A DNA stretch of 64,000 nt from UMGS1696 sp964621165. GTDB lineage: Bacteria > Bacillota > Clostridia > Oscillospirales > CAG-272. The notes beneath the pieces are model-generated. The model saw only the letters and a program-made list of their open reading frames with translations. It ran no database searches and was not told the DNA's origin. The first letter of the stretch is position 1. Every line of letters starts with the position of its first letter. Made by a program: the position numbers and the translations under genes. This document shows positions 1 through 8,240 of this stretch, piece by piece. The stretch covers positions 1-64,000 of the forward strand of contig CAZULC010000004.1 of assembly GCA_964621165.1 (NCBI GenBank), read 5' to 3'.

Positions 1-39
1 GAAATTGAACATTGAACTAATAACAAATTAGTAACAAAG

Positions 40-79
40 AAAGCCGGAAACCCTTATGTATCAAGGATTTCCGGCTTTT
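40..79 (+). terminator. Intrinsic terminator
   Basis: Perfect 10-bp arms AAGCCGGAAA (41-50) and TTTCCGGCTT (68-77), followed by a short T run. It probably ends a gene that lies left of the window. Confidence 0.75.
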
Positions 80-187
80 CTGCGTTTATTATACCATATT
101 TTTTGGGGGACTTACTGTTTTGTTGTTGGTGGGGTTATATCATTTTAGCATATACAACCAAAATCATAAAATAATGGAGGAATTTTC

Positions 188-406
188 ATGAAATCAAACC
201 TGAGAAATGAAATAAAGTCATACATAATACGTCAAGGCATGACAATGCAGGAGGTTGTCGACCTTCTTGCGGACGAGTACGGATGGAGCGACAGCATTTC
301 CAATCTGTCAAACAAGCTCCAGCGTGAATCGCTCTGGCATACAGAAGCAGTACAGCTTGCGGCGGTGCTGGGGTATGAAATTGTATGGCAGCGGAGGGCG
401 AAGTGA
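188..406 (+). CDS. Small HTH-like protein (DUF6471-type)
   Basis: A 72-residue soluble protein. The pattern of a short amphipathic start, a TMQEVV segment, a central LSNKLQRES stretch and a closing LGYEIVWQ resembles the small Firmicutes DUF6471/HTH-like family, thought to be DNA binding, though no target is known. GGAGG at 176-180 lies 7 bases before the ATG and fixes the start. The stop overlaps the ATG of the next, broken reading frame (406), so the two were once translationally coupled. Family assignment is from memory of the motif. Confidence 0.7.
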   Translation: MKSNLRNEIKSYIIRQGMTMQEVVDLLADEYGWSDSISNLSNKLQRESLWHTEAVQLAAVLGYEIVWQRRAK

Positions 407-510
407 TGTCAGCCGCACAAAAGGAAAAATAAGCAGATCGCATCCCGCCGGAGATTATTGAAGCATATACCAACCGCGGTATCAAGAAAAATATAAGAAA
501 GGATTTATAA
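406..510 (+). pseudogene. Broken small ORF with one in-frame TAA
   Basis: The ATG at 406 overlaps the stop of the preceding gene. The frame reads 8 codons to TAA (430-432), then stays open for 25 more codons, containing IPPEIIEAYTNRGIKKNIRK, before a TAA at 508-510. The second half looks like real coding sequence. I read this as a small gene of about 34 residues with a nonsense mutation. Function unknown. Confidence 0.4.
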
Positions 511-512
511 AT

Positions 513-743
513 ATGAATGATGTTAATACTTATATCGACTCATGCTCCTGTTATGAGCCGTTATTTTATCCACCTAAAGAACAGGAGAATGAGTGGAACA
601 ATTATAACCCGGAGCCAACCGCAGAAAACACCTCATTCTATGCAGCCGAACCCGATGGAATGAATTACTTCTACAGCGGCAACACCCGCACAAGAGTGTC
701 CGATTTTTTCACCTCAGCCGGAAACTGCCCTTTTTGCTTCTGA
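513..743 (+). CDS. Hypothetical 76-residue protein
   Basis: An acidic, Tyr/Asn-rich 76-residue protein with no membrane segment; it has a CSCYEP motif near residue 11 and ends NCPFCF. A purine-rich AAGAAAGGA site sits 9-17 bases before the ATG. It follows the two small ORFs in the same direction and may share their transcript. I do not recognise the family. Confidence 0.5.
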   Translation: MNDVNTYIDSCSCYEPLFYPPKEQENEWNNYNPEPTAENTSFYAAEPDGMNYFYSGNTRTRVSDFFTSAGNCPFCF

Positions 744-783
744 TGACTCAACGATCTGTGAAATGGTTACAACAGATTGATAA

Positions 784-812
784 TTGACTGCCCACGCCGC
801 GTATGCTATAAT
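784..812 (+). promoter_or_regulatory. Promoter of the XRE-TPR locus
   Basis: TTGACT (784-789), 17-bp spacer, TATAAT (807-812). It lies 40 bp before the ATG at 852, which has AAGGAGA at 839-845. Confidence 0.75.
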
Positions 813-851
813 AAAGTCACACCGGTGATAACTTATTTAAGGAGAAACAAA

Positions 852-1965
852 ATGTACATCAAAATAGGCGAAAAAATACGCGAGCTACGCCAGCGGGACG
901 GAAGCAGGAGGACCTCGCAAACGCAATCGGCGTGACCTGTCAGGCGGTGTCCTGGTGGGAGAATGAAACCGGCTACCCCGACATGGAGATAATTCCGACA
1001 ATAGCGAACTATTTCCACGTGACAATCGACAACCTCTTCGGCTACCACGGCGACCGCGAGAAAAAATCAAAGCCATCCTCGACAAGGCGGAAAGTGTCAT
1101 GCACACTCAGGGGCAGGTTTTCTCGAGAGACATCACTGTGAAGAATCTGGAAGAATGCGTGGATGAGCTGGAAGCCGCGTCGGAGGAATTCCCGAATTAG
1201 GTGAGGATTTTAAGAAAATACGGCACCGCGCTGCATATGCTGGGCTGGCAGAAGTACGGTGCAAATGCATACACACAGGACGGCTTGGATTATGTTCATC
1301 AAAATGTAGAATACAATTCGCAAAATAAAAATTGACAGGAAGCGATTCTTGTTTATGAAAAGGTTCTGGCACTGTCTCCGCAGAATCAGGAGAGCGTCAT
1401 AATGACCCTGACGGAGCTTTACAAAATCGTCGGAGAGAGTGAGAAGGCAAAGACGCTCGCCAATCGTCAAAATTCAATCTACGCCTGTAAAGAGCTGCTC
1501 CTTTCAAAGGCGGCAGTGGGCGAGAAAATTGCGAAATACGAAACCGCGTGTATCAATATTCTGCTCACGGAATTGAACCGTCATATGGTTGACTACATTA
1601 CGTCAAGCATACCGCTGTTCACGTCGGAATACTCGAGAAAGGTAATGATATCCTTTGCAAGCCTCTGCGAGACGATTTTCGACGGCGGGGAATGGGATAT
1701 TTCGCAGCTTTATCTGACGGCTGCCGAGTTTGAGTCTCGCTACAGTGATGTTAACAAAGCCCTCGACTACTTCGACAAAGGCTTCGACCAATACAAAAAC
1801 TACATGGACGCCGCCGGAGAAGAATACACTTACACCGCCCCGCTGCTGTCCGGCTTGACTGAGCCTAAAGAAAAAATGAGCACGGTAATCGACGATTTCT
1901 GGACCCTCCACATGCAGCTTCTCCCCGACAGCATCAAGGATGAGATGCGCAAAAACGCAAAATAA
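852..1965 (+). pseudogene. Decayed XRE regulator with TPR-like C-terminus
   Basis: Stitching frames gives one protein of about 370 residues: an N-terminal XRE helix-turn-helix (segments MYIKIGEKIRELRQ and EDLANAIGVTCQAVS, then a TGYPDMEIIPTIANYF recognition region), followed by an alpha-helical TPR-like region to the end. Lesions seen: a frameshift near 893, another near 1063, an in-frame TAG at about 1198 and an in-frame TGA at about 1338 where homologues tend to have Trp (NKN-stop-QEA). The last 187 codons (1402-1965) are open. A strong promoter and RBS remain. Such regulators normally sense stress or nutrients; this copy cannot make a full product. Confidence 0.8.
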
Positions 1966-1988
1966 GCCGAATGCTTTACCTAACCCCA

Positions 1989-2039
1989 TAAAAAAACGGA
2001 GCATACTGCCGAAATACCACGCCCGGCTTTATGCCCCGT
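1989..2039 (-). terminator. Terminator of the ruvAB operon
   Basis: Nine-base arms at 1996-2004 and 2031-2039 pair fully (one G-U), with a seven-T run on the minus strand just after the hairpin. It sits 5 bp past the ruvB stop. Confidence 0.8.
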
Positions 2040-2043
2040 CTAT

Positions 2044-3123
2044 TTATTCGTCCTCGTCCAAATCCAAAATCGTCATCTGCTCGCTGAGCTGCTCCTTCTC
2101 CACGGTTTTGGTATAGGGAATCCCGAGGTGCTCGTAGCCAAGCTGAGTTACCATTCTGCCGCGCATGGTTCTGGCGAGAAAACCAATCTGCAATAGATAC
2201 GGCTCGCACACATCCTCGAGAGTTGTAGCTTCTTCTCCAATTGTGGCAGCCAACGCCTCAAGCCCTACCGGACCGCCGCCGTAGAACTTGATTATGGTTT
2301 CCAGCATGTGACGGTCGGTTTTGTCAAGCCCGTATTCGTCAATCTCCAGCATCTCGAGGGATTTCTTCGCCGTCTCCAGATTGATACGCCCGTTCTCCAT
2401 GACCTGGGAGTAGTCACGCACACGCTTGAGCAGCCGGTTTGCGATTCTCGGAGTCCCACGTGAGCGTGAAGCAATTTCCATGGCGCCGTCCTCGTCGATT
2501 GGCACATCAAGAATGCTGGCCGAGCGTTTTACAATAACCGCAAGTTCCGCCGGTGTGTACATTTCAAGCCGCATCTGTATGCCGAAACGGTCCCTGAGAG
2601 GGGTGGAGAGCTGTCCCGCGCGGGTGGTTGCTCCAATCAGCGTGAAATGTGCAAGGGGAAGATGTATGCTTCGTGCGGCCGGACCTTTGCCTATGATTAA
2701 GTCAATGGCGAAGTCCTCCATAGCGGGGTAGAGTATTTCTTCAATTGTACGGGGAAGCCGGTGTATCTCGTCGATGAACAGCACGTCCCCCTCCTGCAAA
2801 TTTGCGAGAAGCGCCGCTAAATCCCCACGTTTTTCGATGGCTGGACCGGAAGTAATGCGCAGATTTCCACCCATTTCCGAGGCGATAATTGCTGACAGTG
2901 TGGTTTTGCCCAGTCCGGGAGGTCCGTAGAGCAGAACATGGTCGATGCACTCACCCCTGAGCTTTGCCGCTTCCATGATGATTTTAAGGTTTCCTTTCGC
3001 CTTTTCCTGACCGATGTACTCGTCAAGATTCTGCGGGCGGAGCTTGTTTTCGCTTTCGCTGTCGTCCTCGGTGTAGGTTGACGACATTATCCGGTTTTCA
3101 AAATCAAATTCACTTGAATCCAT
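2044..3123 (-). CDS. ruvB: Holliday junction branch migration helicase RuvB
   Basis: A 359-residue AAA+ motor that, with RuvA, drives branch migration of Holliday junctions in recombination and fork repair. Walker A GPPGLGKT at residues 67-74, Walker B DEIH at 118-121, sensor motif GATTRAG at 164-170, then a winged-helix C-terminus with the GGGPVGLEALA signature. The length is slightly above usual because of a 25-residue acidic N-terminal extension. The ATG at 3123 has GGAGAAAAC before it. Last gene of the minus-strand operon, 33 bp after ruvA. No ruvC is seen nearby, as is common in Firmicutes, where RecU resolves junctions. Confidence 0.97.
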   Translation of the reverse strand: MDSSEFDFENRIMSSTYTEDDSESENKLRPQNLDEYIGQEKAKGNLKIIMEAAKLRGECIDHVLLYGPPGLGKTTLSAIIASEMGGNLRITSGPAIEKRGDLAALLANLQEGDVLFIDEIHRLPRTIEEILYPAMEDFAIDLIIGKGPAARSIHLPLAHFTLIGATTRAGQLSTPLRDRFGIQMRLEMYTPAELAVIVKRSASILDVPIDEDGAMEIASRSRGTPRIANRLLKRVRDYSQVMENGRINLETAKKSLEMLEIDEYGLDKTDRHMLETIIKFYGGGPVGLEALAATIGEEATTLEDVCEPYLLQIGFLARTMRGRMVTQLGYEHLGIPYTKTVEKEQLSEQMTILDLDEDE

Positions 3124-3156
3124 TGTTTTCTCCGTTTATTTACTTTTACTGTTCGT

Positions 3157-3810
3157 TTACTGTTTCATGAGAGCTGCAAGGGCATGTTTGATTATGTCCT
3201 CGAGGGGAAGGGCGATGTCCACGTTTTTCATGACGGCTGTGATTTCCGAACGGGAATAGCCTAAAACCGTGAGAGCGTCACGTGCGTCGGCTAATTTGTT
3301 GGAATCCGAATCGGAAGATGAGCCAGATGAAACAGCGTCCCCGTCCTCGCCCGAGGTGAGATAGAATTCGGGGAAGTTTTTCTTTATTTTGTCTTTCAGC
3401 TCAAGGGCAACTCTCGCCGCGGTTTTCGCACCTATACCGGGGGCGCGAGATATTGACTTCACGTCGTCTTCGGCTACGGCGGCGGCAAGTCCACGTGGAG
3501 TGAACAGGGACAGAATCGAAATTCCGGCTTTCGGTCCGATTCCCGAGACGGAGATCAGCAGCCTGAACATCTGCAGCTCCTCCCTGGAGTAAAAGCCGTA
3601 GAGATCCACCCCGTCCTCCTTCACTGCCATGTGGGTGTAAATCCGGACAGGATCACCGGTTAGCTCACCATCGGACAGCTTGGGCGTGGGCAAGTGAGCG
3701 AGGGTGTTGGCCGTCACCGTGACATGGTACCCCACTCCCGCACATTCGATTATAATCGTGCATCCCGCCGCGTTCATCTCAAAAATTCTTCCGTATAATG
3801 TCTCAATCAT
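3157..3810 (-). CDS. ruvA: Holliday junction DNA-binding protein RuvA
   Basis: A 217-residue RuvA: N-terminal OB fold starting MIETLYGRIFEMN, two helix-hairpin-helix motifs (LISVSGIGPKAG and ISRAPGIGAKTA), and a C-terminal three-helix domain that contacts RuvB, joined by an acidic Ser/Asp linker at about 145-165. It forms tetramers on Holliday junctions. The start at 3810 is preferred to an upstream in-frame codon at 3861 because it gives the canonical N-terminus and has GGAGAAGAAC before it. Its start overlaps the stop of the upstream yfhO-like gene by 8 bp, so translation is probably coupled. Confidence 0.97.
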   Translation of the reverse strand: MIETLYGRIFEMNAAGCTIIIECAGVGYHVTVTANTLAHLPTPKLSDGELTGDPVRIYTHMAVKEDGVDLYGFYSREELQMFRLLISVSGIGPKAGISILSLFTPRGLAAAVAEDDVKSISRAPGIGAKTAARVALELKDKIKKNFPEFYLTSGEDGDAVSSGSSSDSDSNKLADARDALTVLGYSRSEITAVMKNVDIALPLEDIIKHALAALMKQ

Positions 3811-6718
3811 GTTCTTCTCCTTCCGGCTGAGATGGCGTATCTTCTGATTTTTCCGCTTCAAGAGCAGTTTTCGTCATTTTCTGACCGTCCTTATTCTGCT
3901 CCGGCTGAATTTCTTCTTCAGTCTCAGACTCCGTTTCCGGCTGGGGCAGGGGAATTTCCTCAGTCAGCTTCGCCGGCTTTTTTCTGTACTTTTTCAATAA
4001 ATACTCCCCCGCGCACAGCAGAATGAATACTGCCGCTCCAATAATGGACAGAATCACGCCGTATTTCACGCAGTCCGGCTCGTATTTCATCTCAATTTCA
4101 TGCTGGCCCGGCTCGGCTTTAAACGCAATCAGCGAATCGTTCAGCACCGGAACAAGCTCGACTTCATTTCCGTCTACGGTAATCTTCCAGCCTTCGTCGT
4201 ATGGGATTGTGGTGAATACAACTCCGTCTCCATCGGGAACAGTAATGCTTCCGTAAATGTGTGCGTCCGAGTCGGAATGAGCGTCCATCACGCCATCCTT
4301 AAGCTCGGATATGGCGGACTTGAACTCATCCTCGTTGAAGTACCAGAAGTATTGGCATCCCGTCCGGATGTAAAGATTGCTCTCCTCGAGGTACAGGCTG
4401 AAATCAACTTCTTCTCCTTCCTCGAATGTGCCAAGCTCGCGGATTGAAAAGTCCTCGTTTTCGAAAAATGTGCCGATGCTTTGTCCGTTGAGCTTCATTG
4501 TTGCCTCTCTGGGATATTTTGACGGGAAGTAAACGTAAACAGGCTCGTCTTTTTCTATGTTCAAGGTATATTCGATCCGGGGAGTTCCGGTTTTGTTGTC
4601 CTCGTAGCCTCTGTGACCGGTGGTGAAAATCAAATCCACTCCATACTCGCTGGAGCTTGCGATATCCACCTGGGACCACACCTGAACCTCATGGCCGACC
4701 ATAGCGGAGAGAAGCTTGTTCATGTAGGTGAATGGGTCGACGTAATAATCCTCGTCGTCTCTCGGTTTGTCGTAATCGAGTACTTCCTCATTTACAGCGT
4801 ATGCGATTGACAGAGCGTAGGGATTTTCGTAGACGTCGATTCCCTCGTCGGTAGAATCGTAAAATTCGTAAAGAGAATGGATGTAGCTCATGACCGGCTT
4901 GTCGTCGCTTTCGTCCACCATAACGTATTTTATGTCAAACAAAGCGTCAGTGACGGCCGTAGCTCCCGCATACATGGACCAATGCGACATTGCAGCATAA
5001 CCGAATTGGGCGAGAAGTGCAATCTGCCGTGAATTCAGTGTAGAAGTAGAGTTTGACATTCCGCGGATTCCAAGGGCAAAGTTGTCGTTTTTCTTCCGGT
5101 GAACCAGCTTTTCCGCGCGGTAGAATTCGTCTCCGTCGTTTTCGGCAAAAGAGGCGACGGCTTCGGAGTATGTGTCAATCATCTGCCGGTAGGAGTTTCT
5201 ATTTGAGTAGGAAACGTCATCGTCAAGGGCATAAACCATTACAACGCCGTTGCATACAGCCTCACAAATAACAATTACCGCCAGTGCCGACGAAGAATAT
5301 CGCATTATCCGTCGGGATTTTTTACTGTTCTCACCGATGGAGCGGATGTAGGATGGCATAACTCCGCAGAGCAGTACGAAAATCAGTATGCTTGCCCAAA
5401 CGCAGGTGAAGTCCGGCAGGTTGTCGTATCCTATTTTCGCCAGAATCAAAAGAAGTCCGCACCAAAGAACTGCTGAGGCATAGAAGGCTCTCACGCCGAT
5501 TTCTTTTATGTTTATAAACGCGTCCACCGCCATCAGCAGCATTAGAGCTGTGAACATATACGAAAACCGTGCGTTGAGCCAGTTCGGCTTCTGCATACCG
5601 TGCCAGATTATATCGAGAATGCTGAAATTGAAGCTTGCAATGAGAAAGAGCATAATCACCGCCATGCCGACTTTTTTCCGCATCGGAATCTTTTCCGAGA
5701 AAAAGTACAGCGGGGACAGAATCAGCGCAAGTGTTCCACAATAGTAAAACGGCATTCCCGTAGGACGGACGGTGTCGTAGGAGCCGAAAAATCCCTTGGT
5801 GAGAAGGTCGGCGAAGTCAAATATCTGCTTGGGCGTAAAGTTGGGCGTTGTGAACTCAAGCTTGCCGAAGGACAGGGAATAATAAACCGGCAGAATTATC
5901 ACCGCAGATATCATGACAGCTAAAAGGGAAAATCCCCCGATTCGGAAAAACGACTTGTAGAAGTGATTGGACTCGGTTTTTCCCCCGCGTTCCTCCGGTG
6001 TGAGCATAAAATAGCGTACGAAAAACCATACCAATATAAACAGGCACACCATGTAGCCGATGTAGAAGTTCGACATGATTGAATACACCAGCGTAATCAC
6101 ATACAGCTTGTATTTCCGCCGGCAGATCAGCTCGTCCACGGCGAGAAGTATCAGCGGGAACACAAGTACATTGTCCATCCACATGACGTTGTGCTGCATG
6201 ACCACCGCATATGAGCAGAGTGCGTACATTGTAGAGAACATGACGGTTGAGCAGGGTCTCAGCTCCCGGGTGCGGATCAGAAGATATCCGAAGGTCAGTC
6301 CGGCGCATCCGGTTTTCAGAAGCAGAATCAGGTACATGGCCTCTGTGATGCTCTCCTTCGGGAAAAGAGCCACAATCAGCGAGAATGGACTGGAGAGGTA
6401 GTAGGCGAACATGCCCATGAACTCACCGCCAAGCGCACGTTCAAAGGTGTAAATCAGGCTCTTGCCCTCGGTCAGCACCGCTCTCAGCTGCTCGAAATAG
6501 TAGATGTACTGGGCGTTGAGGTCCAGCACCAGCACGGATTCCTTGCCCGCCGGATAAACCGCAAGACAAGTGTAGATTATCATCATCCCGAAGAACGGTA
6601 CGAGAAATGACAGCAGAAGGGTGATTCTCCTGCGCCTTTTTTCTGCGTCAGCCGGTGAGAGTGATCCGCGTTTTTCCGGCAGTAATTCTTTTTTTTCATT
6701 AAATGATTCGTCAACCAT
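3803..6718 (-). CDS. YfhO-family membrane protein
   Basis: A 971-residue integral membrane protein. After a short charged N-terminus come about a dozen hydrophobic segments in the first 480 residues, then a large outside domain rich in beta structure, one more membrane segment near 900, and a charged Pro/Glu-rich tail. The loop with VLDLNAQYIYYFEQLR after the first helix is typical of YfhO, a GT-C-like family; in Listeria and Bacillus members glycosylate lipoteichoic acid using undecaprenyl-linked sugars. That role here is inference. It overlaps DUF951 upstream and ruvA downstream by 8 bp each, an odd pairing of envelope and recombination genes. Confidence 0.88.
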   Translation of the reverse strand: MVDESFNEKKELLPEKRGSLSPADAEKRRRRITLLLSFLVPFFGMMIIYTCLAVYPAGKESVLVLDLNAQYIYYFEQLRAVLTEGKSLIYTFERALGGEFMGMFAYYLSSPFSLIVALFPKESITEAMYLILLLKTGCAGLTFGYLLIRTRELRPCSTVMFSTMYALCSYAVVMQHNVMWMDNVLVFPLILLAVDELICRRKYKLYVITLVYSIMSNFYIGYMVCLFILVWFFVRYFMLTPEERGGKTESNHFYKSFFRIGGFSLLAVMISAVIILPVYYSLSFGKLEFTTPNFTPKQIFDFADLLTKGFFGSYDTVRPTGMPFYYCGTLALILSPLYFFSEKIPMRKKVGMAVIMLFLIASFNFSILDIIWHGMQKPNWLNARFSYMFTALMLLMAVDAFINIKEIGVRAFYASAVLWCGLLLILAKIGYDNLPDFTCVWASILIFVLLCGVMPSYIRSIGENSKKSRRIMRYSSSALAVIVICEAVCNGVVMVYALDDDVSYSNRNSYRQMIDTYSEAVASFAENDGDEFYRAEKLVHRKKNDNFALGIRGMSNSTSTLNSRQIALLAQFGYAAMSHWSMYAGATAVTDALFDIKYVMVDESDDKPVMSYIHSLYEFYDSTDEGIDVYENPYALSIAYAVNEEVLDYDKPRDDEDYYVDPFTYMNKLLSAMVGHEVQVWSQVDIASSSEYGVDLIFTTGHRGYEDNKTGTPRIEYTLNIEKDEPVYVYFPSKYPREATMKLNGQSIGTFFENEDFSIRELGTFEEGEEVDFSLYLEESNLYIRTGCQYFWYFNEDEFKSAISELKDGVMDAHSDSDAHIYGSITVPDGDGVVFTTIPYDEGWKITVDGNEVELVPVLNDSLIAFKAEPGQHEIEMKYEPDCVKYGVILSIIGAAVFILLCAGEYLLKKYRKKPAKLTEEIPLPQPETESETEEEIQPEQNKDGQKMTKTALEAEKSEDTPSQPEGEEHD

Positions 6719-6926
6719 TGTTTTCCTCCGCCGCCTCAGCTTTTCTCACGAGTTTTTTCACGGCTTTTTCAGTTTTTTCCCGGGGGAGCGTCATGTTCCG
6801 TCCGCAGCCGTCGCACACAAGACGCACGTCACTTCCCGAACGGACAACTGTAAACATAACCGACCCGCATGGGTGCTTCTTTTTCAGTTCAAGCCTGTCG
6901 CCGGGGCGTATATCAAGTATCGGCAT
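6711..6926 (-). CDS. DUF951 family protein
   Basis: A 71-residue protein matching DUF951: PGDRLELKKKHPCGS near the start, then a VCDGCGRNMTLPR segment. The pattern of one Cys in HPCG and two in CDGCG suggests a small metal- or nucleic-acid-binding fold; the function is unknown. It is first in the minus-strand operon with its own promoter at 6955-6983 and overlaps the yfhO-like gene by 8 bp. Confidence 0.9.
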   Translation of the reverse strand: MPILDIRPGDRLELKKKHPCGSVMFTVVRSGSDVRLVCDGCGRNMTLPREKTEKAVKKLVRKAEAAEENNG

Positions 6927-6954
6927 AGCTTTCTCCTTAATTTACCTTTACTAT

Positions 6955-6983
6955 ATTATAGCATGATTTCCCGAAAAAGTAAA
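6955..6983 (-). promoter_or_regulatory. Promoter of the DUF951-yfhO-ruvAB operon
   Basis: On the minus strand TTTACT (6978-6983), 17-bp spacer, TATAAT (6955-6960), with TTAAGGAG just before the DUF951 start. Confidence 0.75.
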
Positions 6984-7063
6984 CCGGTTCGGGCAAACAA
7001 ATGTATTAAATCGGCCGCGTTAGTGAAATAATGGAAGAAGAAGCATAATTCACACATTGGTTC

Positions 7064-7092
7064 TTGACTTTCACTTCCATATTATATATAAT
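7064..7092 (+). promoter_or_regulatory. Promoter of the DUF362 gene
   Basis: TTGACT (7064-7069), 17-bp spacer, TATAAT (7087-7092). The RBS AAGGAG is at 7115-7120. Confidence 0.8.
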
Positions 7093-7128
7093 GATAATTG
7101 AAAATTCAACCGATAAGGAGCGGAATTA

Positions 7129-8010
7129 ATGAAGTCAAAGGTTTATTTCACCAAAACCATCACACCGGAAAAAGTCATCGAAATGTATGGGAAGCTGGGC
7201 GCAAACCTGACCGGAAGAGTCGCCGCAAAGGTTCACTCAGGGGAAGCCGGGAACCAGAACTACCTTCACCCGGAATTCTGGAAGCCCATCATCGACCACA
7301 TTCACGGTACGGTTGTAGAGTGCAATACGGCATACGGCGGTGAGCGCAACACCACAAAGAAGCACCTGCGCCTACTGAAGGATCACGGATGGAACGATTC
7401 TTTTGACGTGGATTTGATGGACGCGGAAGGACCGGATCTGTGCCTTGAAATTCCTAACGGAAAAGTGCTGCGCGAAAACTATGTTGGCAAAAACATGGCG
7501 GACTACGATTCCATGCTGGTTCTCTCCCACTTCAAGGGACATCCTATGGGAGGATACGGCGGAGCTTTGAAGCAGCTTTCAATCGGGTGCGCCTCCTCCG
7601 GTGGAAAATCGTGGATTCACTCGGCGGGATTCACACGGGATCAGGACATTTTATGGAGCCACACCGCGTCCCAGGACGTTTTCTGCGAGGCAATGGCTGA
7701 CGCGGCTGAGTCGGTGGTGGAATACTTCAAGGGCAGAATCGCGTTCGTCAACATCATGTGCAACCTGTCAGTGGACTGCGACTGCTGTTCCGTAGCCGAG
7801 GACCCGTGCATGAAGGACATCGGAATCCTCACGTCTCTTGATCCGGTTGCCCTCGACCAAGCCTGCGTCGATCTGATTTACGCGTCCGATGACCCTGGAC
7901 GTGACCACTTTGTCGAACGGATTGAAACTCGTCACGGCATCCACACCATCGAGGCGGCGGCTGAGCTTGGCTTCGGCTCACGGGAGTACGAGCTGGTAAA
8001 GATAGACTGA
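7129..8010 (+). CDS. DUF362 domain-containing protein
   Basis: A 293-residue soluble protein of the DUF362 family, recognised by the LVLSHFKGHPMGGYGGALKQ core and a NIMCNLSVDCDCC Cys cluster (followed by DPC) that may bind an iron-sulfur cluster or another metal. Many relatives carry a separate ferredoxin domain; this one ends without it. The biochemical role of the family is not settled. It is a single-gene unit: its own promoter, a good RBS 8 bases before the ATG, and a terminator at 8023-8059. Confidence 0.85.
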   Translation: MKSKVYFTKTITPEKVIEMYGKLGANLTGRVAAKVHSGEAGNQNYLHPEFWKPIIDHIHGTVVECNTAYGGERNTTKKHLRLLKDHGWNDSFDVDLMDAEGPDLCLEIPNGKVLRENYVGKNMADYDSMLVLSHFKGHPMGGYGGALKQLSIGCASSGGKSWIHSAGFTRDQDILWSHTASQDVFCEAMADAAESVVEYFKGRIAFVNIMCNLSVDCDCCSVAEDPCMKDIGILTSLDPVALDQACVDLIYASDDPGRDHFVERIETRHGIHTIEAAAELGFGSREYELVKID

Positions 8011-8022
8011 AACATACTTTAT

Positions 8023-8059
8023 CTCTGTCGTGCAAAGTTATGCGCGGCAGGGATTTTTA
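8023..8059 (+). terminator. Terminator after the DUF362 gene
   Basis: Twelve-bp stem with several G-U pairs: CTCTGTCGTGCA (8023-8034), loop AAGT, TATGCGCGGCAGGG as the 3' arm, then ATTTTTA. Confidence 0.75.
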
Positions 8060-8151
8060 TTTCTAACTAAAAAACAATTGACAAAAACATTTCTTTCGGC
8101 TTCATATTGTAAAATTCACATAAAAATTACCGCCGAATTTTACAAAAACTA

Positions 8152-8181
8152 TTGATTATCATCCTTCAAATAGTGTATAAT
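8152..8181 (+). promoter_or_regulatory. Promoter of the CotH operon
   Basis: TTGATT (8152-8157), 18-bp spacer, TATAAT (8176-8181), about 60 bp before the start codon. Confidence 0.6.
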
Positions 8182-8240
8182 TATATAGAATATCTAAATG
8201 AAACATATTGTATAAACTCGATGAAGGTTGGTGTATCTTA

